IMG/VR virus record: IMGVR_UViG_3300033145_000493
Coordinates: 1-46,878 of that record
Source of the DNA: a virus
Strand: one strand, 5' to 3'
Length of the DNA stretch: 46,878 nucleotides
Shown here one piece after another: positions 28,871 to 36,364 of this stretch; the first letter of the stretch is position 1, and every line of letters begins with the position of its first letter. Under the pieces are notes generated by a model. The model worked only from the letters and a program-made list of their open reading frames with translations, was not told the DNA's origin and searched no databases. Position numbers and translations under genes: made by a program.

Positions 28871-30129
28871 GGATATTGATTTTAGGAAGTGACGGTTACA
28901 TTGGATGGCCTTTGTCCCTTCATCTACTGAAAAAAGGCCATGAAGTAGCTGGCCTTGATTCATTAGTTAGAAGAAAAAGGGTAGAAAAATGTGGGTCTAA
29001 TTCACTTACACCAATACACACTGCAACGAATAGAAGAATATACTCCAGAGAATATTCAAACTATATCAACGAGATTATGAATATTCCTTTAGGTATCTGG
29101 AAGCCATTTATTATAAGGAATGTTTTGAAAGAAATAAAACCTGACACTATAGTGCACCTGGCCGAACAGCCTTCAGCGCCCTGGAGTATGATAAATCCTG
29201 AGAAGGCATCTGAGACCCAACTTCAGAATGTCATAGGGACACTTCATCTTCTTTGGGCAATGAAAGAGATTTGTCCTGAAGCACATTTAGTTAAACTAGG
29301 GACGATGGGAGAGTATGGAACACCTAGTTGTGATATACCTGAGGGAGAAATCCCTCCTTTTCCATGTAAATATATCAGTAAAAGAGAGGATACATCTAAT
29401 ATGGAATATACTGAGGCCAAGAAGAATGTACTTGAAAATTATTCAGTTGAAAATGAGATGTATGAATTAGGTATGATCTGTCCTATGTCTGGCTTACCTT
29501 TTCCTAAATCTCCTGGAAGCTTCTATCACTTATCAAAAGTCCATGATACTAATAACATCATCTTCGCCTGCAAAACCTGGAACCTACGCTCAACTGATAT
29601 TATGCAGGGTATAGTGTTTGGAGTTAAAGTAACTGGTGAGGAGTCTGAAAGGGAACTAACTCGCTTTGACTATGATCAGTACTTTGGCACAGTTATCAAT
29701 CGCTTCTGCACCCAAGCTATCATTGAACATCCTTTGACAGTATATGGATCAGGTAAACAGACAAGAGGTTTTCTGCCTTTAAAAGACAGCATTCAATGTC
29801 TGACACTTACTATAGAAAATCCACCTAAGATTGGTGAGTATAGGGTCTTTAATCAGTTTGAAAATACTTACATGATAAAAGGTTTAGCAGAACTAGTAGC
29901 GAAAGCTGCTCAAGAATTAGGTCTGAACGTAGAAATATCTCATCTAGACAATCCCCGAGAAGAGAAGGAAGAACACTACTACTACCCAAGCCATCAGAAA
30001 CTATTTGATTTAGGTTATAAACCTACAGGAGATATCTATAGAGAAATCTTGAATCTCTTAGAAGACATAATTCCTTATAAAGACAGGGTGATTAAAAAAG
30101 TAATAATGCCAACTACAAAATGGAGGTGA
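28867..30129 (+). CDS. UDP-sulfoquinovose synthase homologue (SQD1/SqdB type)
   Basis: A 420-residue extended SDR enzyme. The NAD-binding loop GSDGYIGW is at 7-14. Diagnostic SQD1 blocks are LVKLGTMGEYGTP (141-153, Thr146), GSFYHLSKVHDTNNI (217-231, Tyr220 and Lys224), FDYDQYFGTVINRFC, HPLTVYGSGKQTRGFL, EYRVFNQFENTY and EEHYYYPSHQKL. The family makes UDP-sulfoquinovose from UDP-glucose and sulfite. The usual EQRSAPYSMI here reads EQPSAPWSMI, and residues about 160-216 hold a longer insert than I recall in plant SQD1. It overlaps dCMP deaminase by 4 nt, so it is an integral operon member. Confidence 0.9.
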   Translation: MRILILGSDGYIGWPLSLHLLKKGHEVAGLDSLVRRKRVEKCGSNSLTPIHTATNRRIYSREYSNYINEIMNIPLGIWKPFIIRNVLKEIKPDTIVHLAEQPSAPWSMINPEKASETQLQNVIGTLHLLWAMKEICPEAHLVKLGTMGEYGTPSCDIPEGEIPPFPCKYISKREDTSNMEYTEAKKNVLENYSVENEMYELGMICPMSGLPFPKSPGSFYHLSKVHDTNNIIFACKTWNLRSTDIMQGIVFGVKVTGEESERELTRFDYDQYFGTVINRFCTQAIIEHPLTVYGSGKQTRGFLPLKDSIQCLTLTIENPPKIGEYRVFNQFENTYMIKGLAELVAKAAQELGLNVEISHLDNPREEKEEHYYYPSHQKLFDLGYKPTGDIYREILNLLEDIIPYKDRVIKKVIMPTTKWR

Positions 30130-30132
30130 AGA

Positions 30133-30375
30133 ATGAACTTTGAGTACAGACCACGTTTTTCCTTTGATATTACTGAGGAACAACAAGTACGTTGCGACAA
30201 ACTAATCAACACTCACGGTATGCGAAAGGCTTTATTTCAACCTATCTTAGACGATCTCCTTGATTTACTTGAAGAGCACGGTCAGATCATTGCAGGGATT
30301 ATTATGGGAAGGAAGACAAGACCTAAGGAAATAATGCCTATTCTTAAAAACGCTGAGAGGAGGGCAGAAAGATGA
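30133..30375 (+). CDS. small early protein, 80 residues, unknown
   Basis: It starts after GGAGGTGAAGA. The product begins MNFEYRPRFSFDITEEQQVR and is helical (LIDDLLDLLEEHG-like centre), of a type common and unassigned in phage genomes. It overlaps the next small gene by 4 nt. No function is assigned. Confidence 0.65.
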   Translation: MNFEYRPRFSFDITEEQQVRCDKLINTHGMRKALFQPILDDLLDLLEEHGQIIAGIIMGRKTRPKEIMPILKNAERRAER

Positions 30376-30593
30376 GTACTATCGAAGACTTACCTCAAAA
30401 GTCTATATCGGAAATGTCTACTGATGAGGCTATAGAACTCCTCAGAACCATTCGTCTTTCAAGACGCATACAGAAGGCATCTTCCAAGAAGTATGCTAAG
30501 AAATACACCAAGAAAGCTACGGAAGGTAAGAAAGGTAAGAAGGATTTAACTAAAGCAGATGCGCAAAAATTACTTAAACTTCTAGGAGGATGA
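30372..30593 (+). CDS. Lys-rich small protein, 73 residues
   Basis: The N-terminal part (SISEMSTDEAIELLRTIRLS) is a short helix unit seen in other phage proteins placed before ParB-methyltransferase genes. The C-terminal half is very basic (SSKKYAKKYTKKATEGKKGK), suggesting nucleic-acid contact. It ends 4 nt before the methyltransferase gene. Confidence 0.65.
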   Translation: MSTIEDLPQKSISEMSTDEAIELLRTIRLSRRIQKASSKKYAKKYTKKATEGKKGKKDLTKADAQKLLKLLGG

Positions 30594-30597
30594 ATCA

Positions 30598-31905
30598 ATG
30601 AATGTAGGTAAAGTAGCAATGGTGGATATCTCTGCTATTGAAATAGGTGATAGAGCACGTCAAGAAATGGGCGACTTACAAGGGCTTGAAGAGAGCATGC
30701 ACAAGAGTGGTCTTATAGCACCTCTTGCTGTAAAAGAAACTGACAGTGGAAAGTATCTTCTTCTTGCAGGAGAACGTCGCATCTCCGTTTTATTAAAAAA
30801 TAAAGTGGAACAAGTACCTGTTCGTATTTATTCCTCAGATATATCAGAACTTGAAATAAAAACTATCGAACTTGCTGAGAATTTTTTTAGAAAGGATTTT
30901 GAATTCTGGGAACATGATAATCTTGTAAGAGAAACTCATGAACTTCAACAACAGATTCATGGAGAGAAGATTTCAACCCTAGCAGATGCCGAAGGCTGGG
31001 GGATGAAGGAAACAGCTGAAATGATAGGTAAATCAAAAGGTGCGGTGAGCATCGCTATCAAAAGGGCTGAAGCCAGAGATGTATTTCCTGGGTTGTTTGA
31101 GAAGTGCAAGACTCAGAAAGATGCAACTAAAATATTAGATAAACTAAACGAAGCTGTGGTTAAAGACGCACTTGCAAAGAAGATTGAACAAGAAAGCATC
31201 GCACCTAATAAGCAACAGCTTATGAACAACTACATTTTAAAAGATTTCTTTGAAGGTGTCAAGGACATCCCAGATGGTATAATGCACTTAGTCGAAATAG
31301 ACCCTCCATATGCTATTAACTTAAGCAGCGCAAAAAAAGCTGATGGGGAGTCTAAGTATCAACAAAATGAGTATAATGAAGTTGATCAAGATACATATAT
31401 AACATTTCTAAGTAATACATTTAAAGAATGTTACCGAGTAATGACTGACCACTCTTGGCTATTATGCTGGTTTGCCCCTGAGCCTTGGTTCGAAGATATT
31501 TTTCGTCAACTAACTATTGCCGGTTTTCAAACTACTCGAATGTGTGGCATATGGACTAAGTCATCTGGACAATCAAAGCGTCCTGAGATTCATCTTGCAA
31601 ATTCTTATGAAATGTTCTTTTATGCATGGAAAGGGCGTCCGGCCCTTGCTAAACCTGGAAGGGGTAATATATTCGACTTTTCTCCAGTCCCTGCACAATA
31701 CAAGACACATCCCACAGAACGTCCTGTTGAGTTAATGAAAGAGATTTATGAAACCTTTGCATTTCCAGGCTCTCGTGTACTGATTCCTTTTCTTGGAAGC
31801 GGTAATGGTTTAATAGCTGCACAGGAACTTGGTATGAATGGTACAGGGTTTGAGTTAAGTAAGGGATACAGAGACTCATTCTTAGTTAAAACCTATAAGA
31901 TGTAA
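30598..31905 (+). CDS. ParB-like N-terminal domain fused to DNA methyltransferase
   Basis: A 435-residue fusion. Residues about 8-120 form a ParB/Srx-type domain with the AGERR box at 57-61; 120-165 include a helix-turn-helix (LADAEGWGMKETAEMIGKSK). The C-terminal part is an N6-adenine/N4-cytosine methyltransferase of the beta order: DPPYAIN at 235-241 comes first and the SAM-binding FLGSGNG near 397-403 comes last. It would modify phage DNA at sites chosen by its target domain, perhaps to evade restriction. No cognate nuclease is nearby. Confidence 0.9.
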   Translation: MNVGKVAMVDISAIEIGDRARQEMGDLQGLEESMHKSGLIAPLAVKETDSGKYLLLAGERRISVLLKNKVEQVPVRIYSSDISELEIKTIELAENFFRKDFEFWEHDNLVRETHELQQQIHGEKISTLADAEGWGMKETAEMIGKSKGAVSIAIKRAEARDVFPGLFEKCKTQKDATKILDKLNEAVVKDALAKKIEQESIAPNKQQLMNNYILKDFFEGVKDIPDGIMHLVEIDPPYAINLSSAKKADGESKYQQNEYNEVDQDTYITFLSNTFKECYRVMTDHSWLLCWFAPEPWFEDIFRQLTIAGFQTTRMCGIWTKSSGQSKRPEIHLANSYEMFFYAWKGRPALAKPGRGNIFDFSPVPAQYKTHPTERPVELMKEIYETFAFPGSRVLIPFLGSGNGLIAAQELGMNGTGFELSKGYRDSFLVKTYKM

Positions 31906-31909
31906 ACAA

Positions 31910-31932
31910 CTACGTTTTAAAATTAAACAAAG
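31910..31932 (+). promoter_or_regulatory. dispersed palindrome, copy 11
   Basis: Half-sites CTACGTTTT and CTTTGTTTA. It lies right after the methyltransferase stop and 8 nt before the polymerase start. Its AAACAAAGGAG end contains the polymerase ribosome site. Confidence 0.85.
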
Positions 31933-31940
31933 GAGAATTA

Positions 31941-34445
31941 ATGAAGCATACATTCGTTCCACCTAGAGGCCTTCGAGAAGCTACCCTTGCTGTATGTGGA
32001 GAGCAACCAGGAGTTCAAGAAATAAAATGGAATCCACCTACTCCATTTGTAGGTCCTGCCGGTAAAGGCCAAGATTCTTGTATGCAAGTTGCTGGACTCG
32101 TCAGAAGGGAATGTTATCTAACAAATGTGGTAAAGGACTTAGACGCACCACTTGCTCATTATATAAATCTAGATTCTCGTGGAAAGTATACTATCTCCGA
32201 AGATGGTTGGACTTACATTAATGAATTAAGGGATGAACTTAAAGCATTACCAAACCTAAATGCAATCGTAGCTTACGGCAACATACCTCTAATCGCTCTA
32301 ACAAACCGTGTAGGTATTACTAAATGGAGGGGTTCTGTCTTGGAATCAACTCTCGTCCCTGGTCTCAAAGTAATACCTACCTTCCACCCTGCAACATTCA
32401 TCCCTCCAAAATTCAACTTCATGAATAAGCCTTTAATCTGCTTTGACCTGAAAAGAGCTAAATATGAGTCTCAGTTTAAAGAACTTAGACGTGAAGAACG
32501 AAATGTTAAAATTAAGCCTACATTTGAAGAGTCAGTTGCTTTACTAAAGAATGCTTATGAACAAGGTCTTAGAGGAACTACAATCGATCTCGACATCGAA
32601 ATTATTAATGAAGAGTTAGACTGTATAGCGATTGCAACGAGTCCTAACAATGCAATAAGCATTCCCTTCCGCTGGACGCAGGGTGATTATTTTACTATAG
32701 AACAAGAACATGAAATAATGCTACTAATAACTGCAATCATGCAGGAAGAAAGAATCTCCAAACGTGGTGCTAATTTTATCTTCGACTGTCAATACCTTCT
32801 CCACAAATATGGCATAAAGCCTATGGGAGAGATTCATTGTACTCAGATTGCTCAAAAGATTTCATTCCCAGATTTCAAAGCCGGCCTTGATTTTGTAACT
32901 ACAATGCATACTGATATTCCTTACTACAAAGAAGACGGTAAAAAGTGGATGAAGGTTGGTGGTACTTGGGATACTTGGTGGACTTATAATGGAATGGATG
33001 CTATATCAACGTCTGCTGCACACCCTAATCAGATCGAAGATCTAAAACGCCAAGGTAACATTGAAACCTACGACCGTCAGAGGAAATTAATCCCTCCACT
33101 CCTTTACATGATGGAGAGGGGGATCAGAGTTGATGTAAGTGGAATGTTAGAAGAACAGAAGAGAATGAATAGTTATATAGATGAAACTGCTGAGAAGTTA
33201 AATTCTAAGGTAGGTTTTGAACTAAACTATAATTCTCCAAAACAACTCCAAGAATATTTTTACAAAGAGCTTGGCATAAAACCATACAAAAAAAGGAATG
33301 CTAAAGGTCAGTGGGTTGAAACTGCTGATGAAGATGCAATGAAAAGGATCGCAAGAAAAGGGCACGAGGAAGCAAGAATTATCCTCGATCTAAGACGCAC
33401 TAGAAAGCGTCTATCAACTTACTTAAACATAGGAAAGGTGGATAAAGATGGGAGATATAGATCTTCATATAAGCCTGTCGGGGCTGAAACTGGACGACTC
33501 TCTTCAGGCGAAACTATCTTTGGGACAGGTGGAAATCAGCAAAACTGGCCTCATGACCTTCTGCGTTTTTTTCTCTTCGATGAAGGTTACATTGGGTATT
33601 CATTTGACCTCTCCCAAATTGAAAATAGAATTGTTGCCTATGTCGGAGGAATAATTCCTATGATTGAAGCTTTCGAGACAGGTAAAGATATGCATCGTCT
33701 TACTGCTTCAATGATATTTGGAAAGTCTTATGATGAAGTAACTTCTGAGGACGGGACTTGTCCACTAGGTGATGGTACACACTCTGAAAGATACTTTGGT
33801 AAGAAGTGCAACCACGCAGTTAATTATGATACTGGCTATAAAAAGTTCGCTCTTGTTAATGAGATAACTGAGAAGGAATCTAAACATATATTAGATAAAC
33901 TTCATCAAGCTTATCCACAAATTAGACAAGGCTATCAAGCATTAATTCAATCTATGCTTAAAAAGAATAGAACAGTAACAAATCTATTTGGCCGCAAAAG
34001 AGTCTTCATGGGACCTATCATTCCTAACCCTCCAAGTGTCCCTCTTGCTACATGTATGGCTACTTACCGTGAAGGTTATGCACACCTTCCTCAATCATCA
34101 ACTGCAGATAAGATCAATGAACAAGGGATTGAATATATCTATTATAACCAAAAGGATTTCAAACCTGTTGAACTCTTAACCCAGGTACATGATTCAATAG
34201 TATTTCAAATACCTACTTCAATTCCTTGGAAACAACACGCTGAAATATTGCTTAAGATTAAGAAGAGTCTAGAAACTCCTATGTATTGGAGAGATACAAA
34301 GATAGTTATTCCCGCTGACTTATGTATAGGGTTTAACATGTGTAAAGATGAAATGATTGAATTGAAGAGTAAGAAAATTCCTAATGATATTATAATACTA
34401 GCAGATAGGTTAGAGGAGATATATAGTGACCTTAATAGAAAGTGA
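31941..34445 (+). CDS. uracil-DNA-glycosylase-like/DNA polymerase A fusion
   Basis: An 834-residue replicative polymerase. Residues 1-190 resemble family 4 uracil-DNA glycosylases: GEQPG (20-24), PFVGPAG (35-41), NVV (62-64) and the HPATF box (149-153). A 3'-5' exonuclease follows with DLDIE near 215, NFIFDCQYL near 275 and YNGMDAIS. The polymerase core has RLSSGETIFGTGGNQQNWP, motif A DLSQIENR near 555, motif B CNHAVNYDTGYKKF near 623 and motif C VHDSIV near 748. There is no 5'-3' exonuclease. The fusion may read or repair uracil at the fork. Confidence 0.9.
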   Translation: MKHTFVPPRGLREATLAVCGEQPGVQEIKWNPPTPFVGPAGKGQDSCMQVAGLVRRECYLTNVVKDLDAPLAHYINLDSRGKYTISEDGWTYINELRDELKALPNLNAIVAYGNIPLIALTNRVGITKWRGSVLESTLVPGLKVIPTFHPATFIPPKFNFMNKPLICFDLKRAKYESQFKELRREERNVKIKPTFEESVALLKNAYEQGLRGTTIDLDIEIINEELDCIAIATSPNNAISIPFRWTQGDYFTIEQEHEIMLLITAIMQEERISKRGANFIFDCQYLLHKYGIKPMGEIHCTQIAQKISFPDFKAGLDFVTTMHTDIPYYKEDGKKWMKVGGTWDTWWTYNGMDAISTSAAHPNQIEDLKRQGNIETYDRQRKLIPPLLYMMERGIRVDVSGMLEEQKRMNSYIDETAEKLNSKVGFELNYNSPKQLQEYFYKELGIKPYKKRNAKGQWVETADEDAMKRIARKGHEEARIILDLRRTRKRLSTYLNIGKVDKDGRYRSSYKPVGAETGRLSSGETIFGTGGNQQNWPHDLLRFFLFDEGYIGYSFDLSQIENRIVAYVGGIIPMIEAFETGKDMHRLTASMIFGKSYDEVTSEDGTCPLGDGTHSERYFGKKCNHAVNYDTGYKKFALVNEITEKESKHILDKLHQAYPQIRQGYQALIQSMLKKNRTVTNLFGRKRVFMGPIIPNPPSVPLATCMATYREGYAHLPQSSTADKINEQGIEYIYYNQKDFKPVELLTQVHDSIVFQIPTSIPWKQHAEILLKIKKSLETPMYWRDTKIVIPADLCIGFNMCKDEMIELKSKKIPNDIIILADRLEEIYSDLNRK

Positions 34446-34512
34446 TTCCTTTATATAAAGAAACTAAATAATAGTATCTACCACTTTGATGATATAAAAT
34501 ACTAAGGAATCA
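34443..34512 (+). promoter_or_regulatory. inverted repeat hiding the helicase ribosome site
   Basis: TGATTCCTT (34443-34451), which begins with the polymerase stop codon, is complementary to AAGGAATCA (34504-34512), which contains the ribosome site 4 nt before the next start. A ribosome ending the polymerase gene would open the stem, coupling the two genes. Confidence 0.6.
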
Positions 34513-34516
34513 TATA

Positions 34517-35725
34517 ATGAAGCTTGACCGGAAATTAGACGACTGGATAACCTCGTTTATGCAGTTTACCGATAATACAGAACCTCCTAAACTCTTCCGC
34601 TTCTGGACAGCTGTCTCAGTGATTGCTTCTGCCTTACAACGAAAATGCTTCGTTCAGTGGGGTTCTTCATTGTTATTCTACCCCAACCTTTACATTGTTC
34701 TCGTAGGACCTTCAGGTGTACGTAAAGGTACTGCTATGAATCCTGGGCTTGATCTAATTGAGGATATAGGTAAGATTAAAGTGGCTGCACAAGCAACTTC
34801 ACTGCAAGCATTGATCAGAAGATTGAAGGAAACTAACTACCAAGACCCTGACTTAAACACTGGTAAGATGCAGTTTCATTCTTCAATGACCATATTCAGT
34901 AAAGAATTTACTGTATTCTTGGGATATCATAATAGAGAACTAATGTCTGCTCTATGTGACTGGTACGACTGTGATAGAAGATGGACTTATGAAACGATAT
35001 CAAGGAAGAAAGAGGAGATCGTAGGTGTATGGGTGAATCTTTTTGGTGCAACCACTCCGTCACTGATCCAAAGTTCTATGCCTTTGGATGCAATAGGTGG
35101 TGGGTTGACAAGTAGGATTATCTATATATATGAAGAGAAAATGGAAAAGATGGTTCTTCTTCCTATGGAGACTGAAGAGGAACGTGAGTTGCGTAAACTT
35201 CTACTTCATGATCTAGATAAGATAACTTTATTATCAGGCCAGTTCAAATACACAAATGGATTCTTAGACCTCTGGTCTGATTGGAGGGTTGAAGCTGAGA
35301 AACATCCACCTTTCTATGACGACAGATTCGAAGGTTATATATCTCGCAGACCTAATCATGTTATGAAACTTTCAATGATTATGTCTGTATCGAGAGGAAG
35401 TGATGAGCAGCGGATGGTACTTACATCTGCTGATTTAAAAAGGGCTATCTCAGTGTTGGAAGAGGCCGAACTTAAAATGCAAGGTGTGTTTAGTGGAGTT
35501 GGAAAGAGTGACACTGCAGACCTTCTTCATAGGGTTATGATATTCCTGAAAATGTCGAAGACTGAAGAAGTTCCTATCTGGCAACTAGCACAACATTTTA
35601 GAGGTGACATGGATAAGCTATCAATGGATAGAGTACTATCTACACTTGAGGCTATGAAAGTTGCTATGGTCGTTCATAGACCACAAGCAGATGATGTAAT
35701 TAAGATTTTAGGAGGGTTGAAATAA
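34517..35725 (+). CDS. DUF3987-like replicative helicase/ATPase
   Basis: A 402-residue protein with a degenerate P-loop, GPSGVRKGT (about 64-72), a DxY/metal-type region (ALCDWYDCDRRWTY) and LFGATTPSLIQSSMP, which recalls the arginine-finger strand region of DUF3987/primase-helicase-like proteins. These act as phage replication helicases or primase partners. No separate DnaB, DnaG or T7-type primase is present, so this is the best candidate for fork unwinding. The assignment is by resemblance. Confidence 0.68.
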   Translation: MKLDRKLDDWITSFMQFTDNTEPPKLFRFWTAVSVIASALQRKCFVQWGSSLLFYPNLYIVLVGPSGVRKGTAMNPGLDLIEDIGKIKVAAQATSLQALIRRLKETNYQDPDLNTGKMQFHSSMTIFSKEFTVFLGYHNRELMSALCDWYDCDRRWTYETISRKKEEIVGVWVNLFGATTPSLIQSSMPLDAIGGGLTSRIIYIYEEKMEKMVLLPMETEEERELRKLLLHDLDKITLLSGQFKYTNGFLDLWSDWRVEAEKHPPFYDDRFEGYISRRPNHVMKLSMIMSVSRGSDEQRMVLTSADLKRAISVLEEAELKMQGVFSGVGKSDTADLLHRVMIFLKMSKTEEVPIWQLAQHFRGDMDKLSMDRVLSTLEAMKVAMVVHRPQADDVIKILGGLK

Positions 35726-35748
35726 CTATGTTTTATAATTAAACAAAG
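35726..35748 (+). promoter_or_regulatory. dispersed palindrome, copy 12
   Basis: Half-sites CTATGTTTT and CTTTGTTTA. It begins directly after the helicase stop region and ends 8 nt before the next start, with AAAGGAG as the ribosome site. It is identical over 23 bases to the coding strand of copy 5, 21 kb away. Confidence 0.87.
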
Positions 35749-35756
35749 GAGATGTA

Positions 35757-35969
35757 ATGGAAAGAATAAATAAAAGTAAAGGTCTTGCATTTACCATAAA
35801 AGGAATAGAATTCTACAGGGGATTGTATAGTAAGGAAAGTTATATAGCAATATTTCAAGGAAAAGAAATTTATTTATCAAGTCCTTTATGTAGATCTTCT
35901 AAGCTTTGTCTTGAAGATATAGCCAGAAGAAAAATATGGGAAGTTACTGGTGTTTATATTAAGAAATAG
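35757..35969 (+). CDS. small early protein, 70 residues, unknown
   Basis: It begins MERINKSKGLAFTIKGIEFY and is basic, with alternating strands (SYIAIFQGKEIYLSSPLC) and a C-terminal helix. It starts 8 nt after palindrome copy 12. No family was recognised. Confidence 0.62.
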   Translation: MERINKSKGLAFTIKGIEFYRGLYSKESYIAIFQGKEIYLSSPLCRSSKLCLEDIARRKIWEVTGVYIKK

Positions 35970-35983
35970 ACAAAGGAGGCACA

Positions 35984-36364
35984 ATGGAAAGAGAGATACT
36001 GGAACAGTTGATAACCGAAGGGAAGATTTCAAAGGAAGATGTAGTGAGGATAGAGGATTCTATAATAACCCCTGAGAAGGAAAGAGTAATAGACCTCTTT
36101 CATAATATAATATGTGAGAAGAACCACGACAGCGAAGAATGTCTTTGGTATGTTGAATGTCAGGCTAAAGATACATGGAAGGAACTTCACCACGCTAAGT
36201 GGACTAGGCTTATATCGGATAAGTTAAGGTTTCTAAATATAGATTTTCTAGAGGCTGAAAAACTTGCACTCCAATTCCATCGTATGGTGTCACATACAGG
36301 AGAAAAAGCAGCTGTAAAAGAACTAATCCTATTCCTTCTCTCTTCTGATCTTTCTAAGCTCTGA
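35984..36364 (+). CDS. last early gene, 126 residues, unknown
   Basis: It starts after AAAGGAGGCACA. The protein is acidic and helical (EREILEQLITEGKISKEDVV), with a Cys/His-containing middle (CEKNHDSEECLWYVECQ). Its 3' end overlaps the convergent ejection-protein gene by 36 nt, and no terminator lies between the arms. No family was recognised. Confidence 0.65.
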   Translation: MEREILEQLITEGKISKEDVVRIEDSIITPEKERVIDLFHNIICEKNHDSEECLWYVECQAKDTWKELHHAKWTRLISDKLRFLNIDFLEAEKLALQFHRMVSHTGEKAAVKELILFLLSSDLSKL

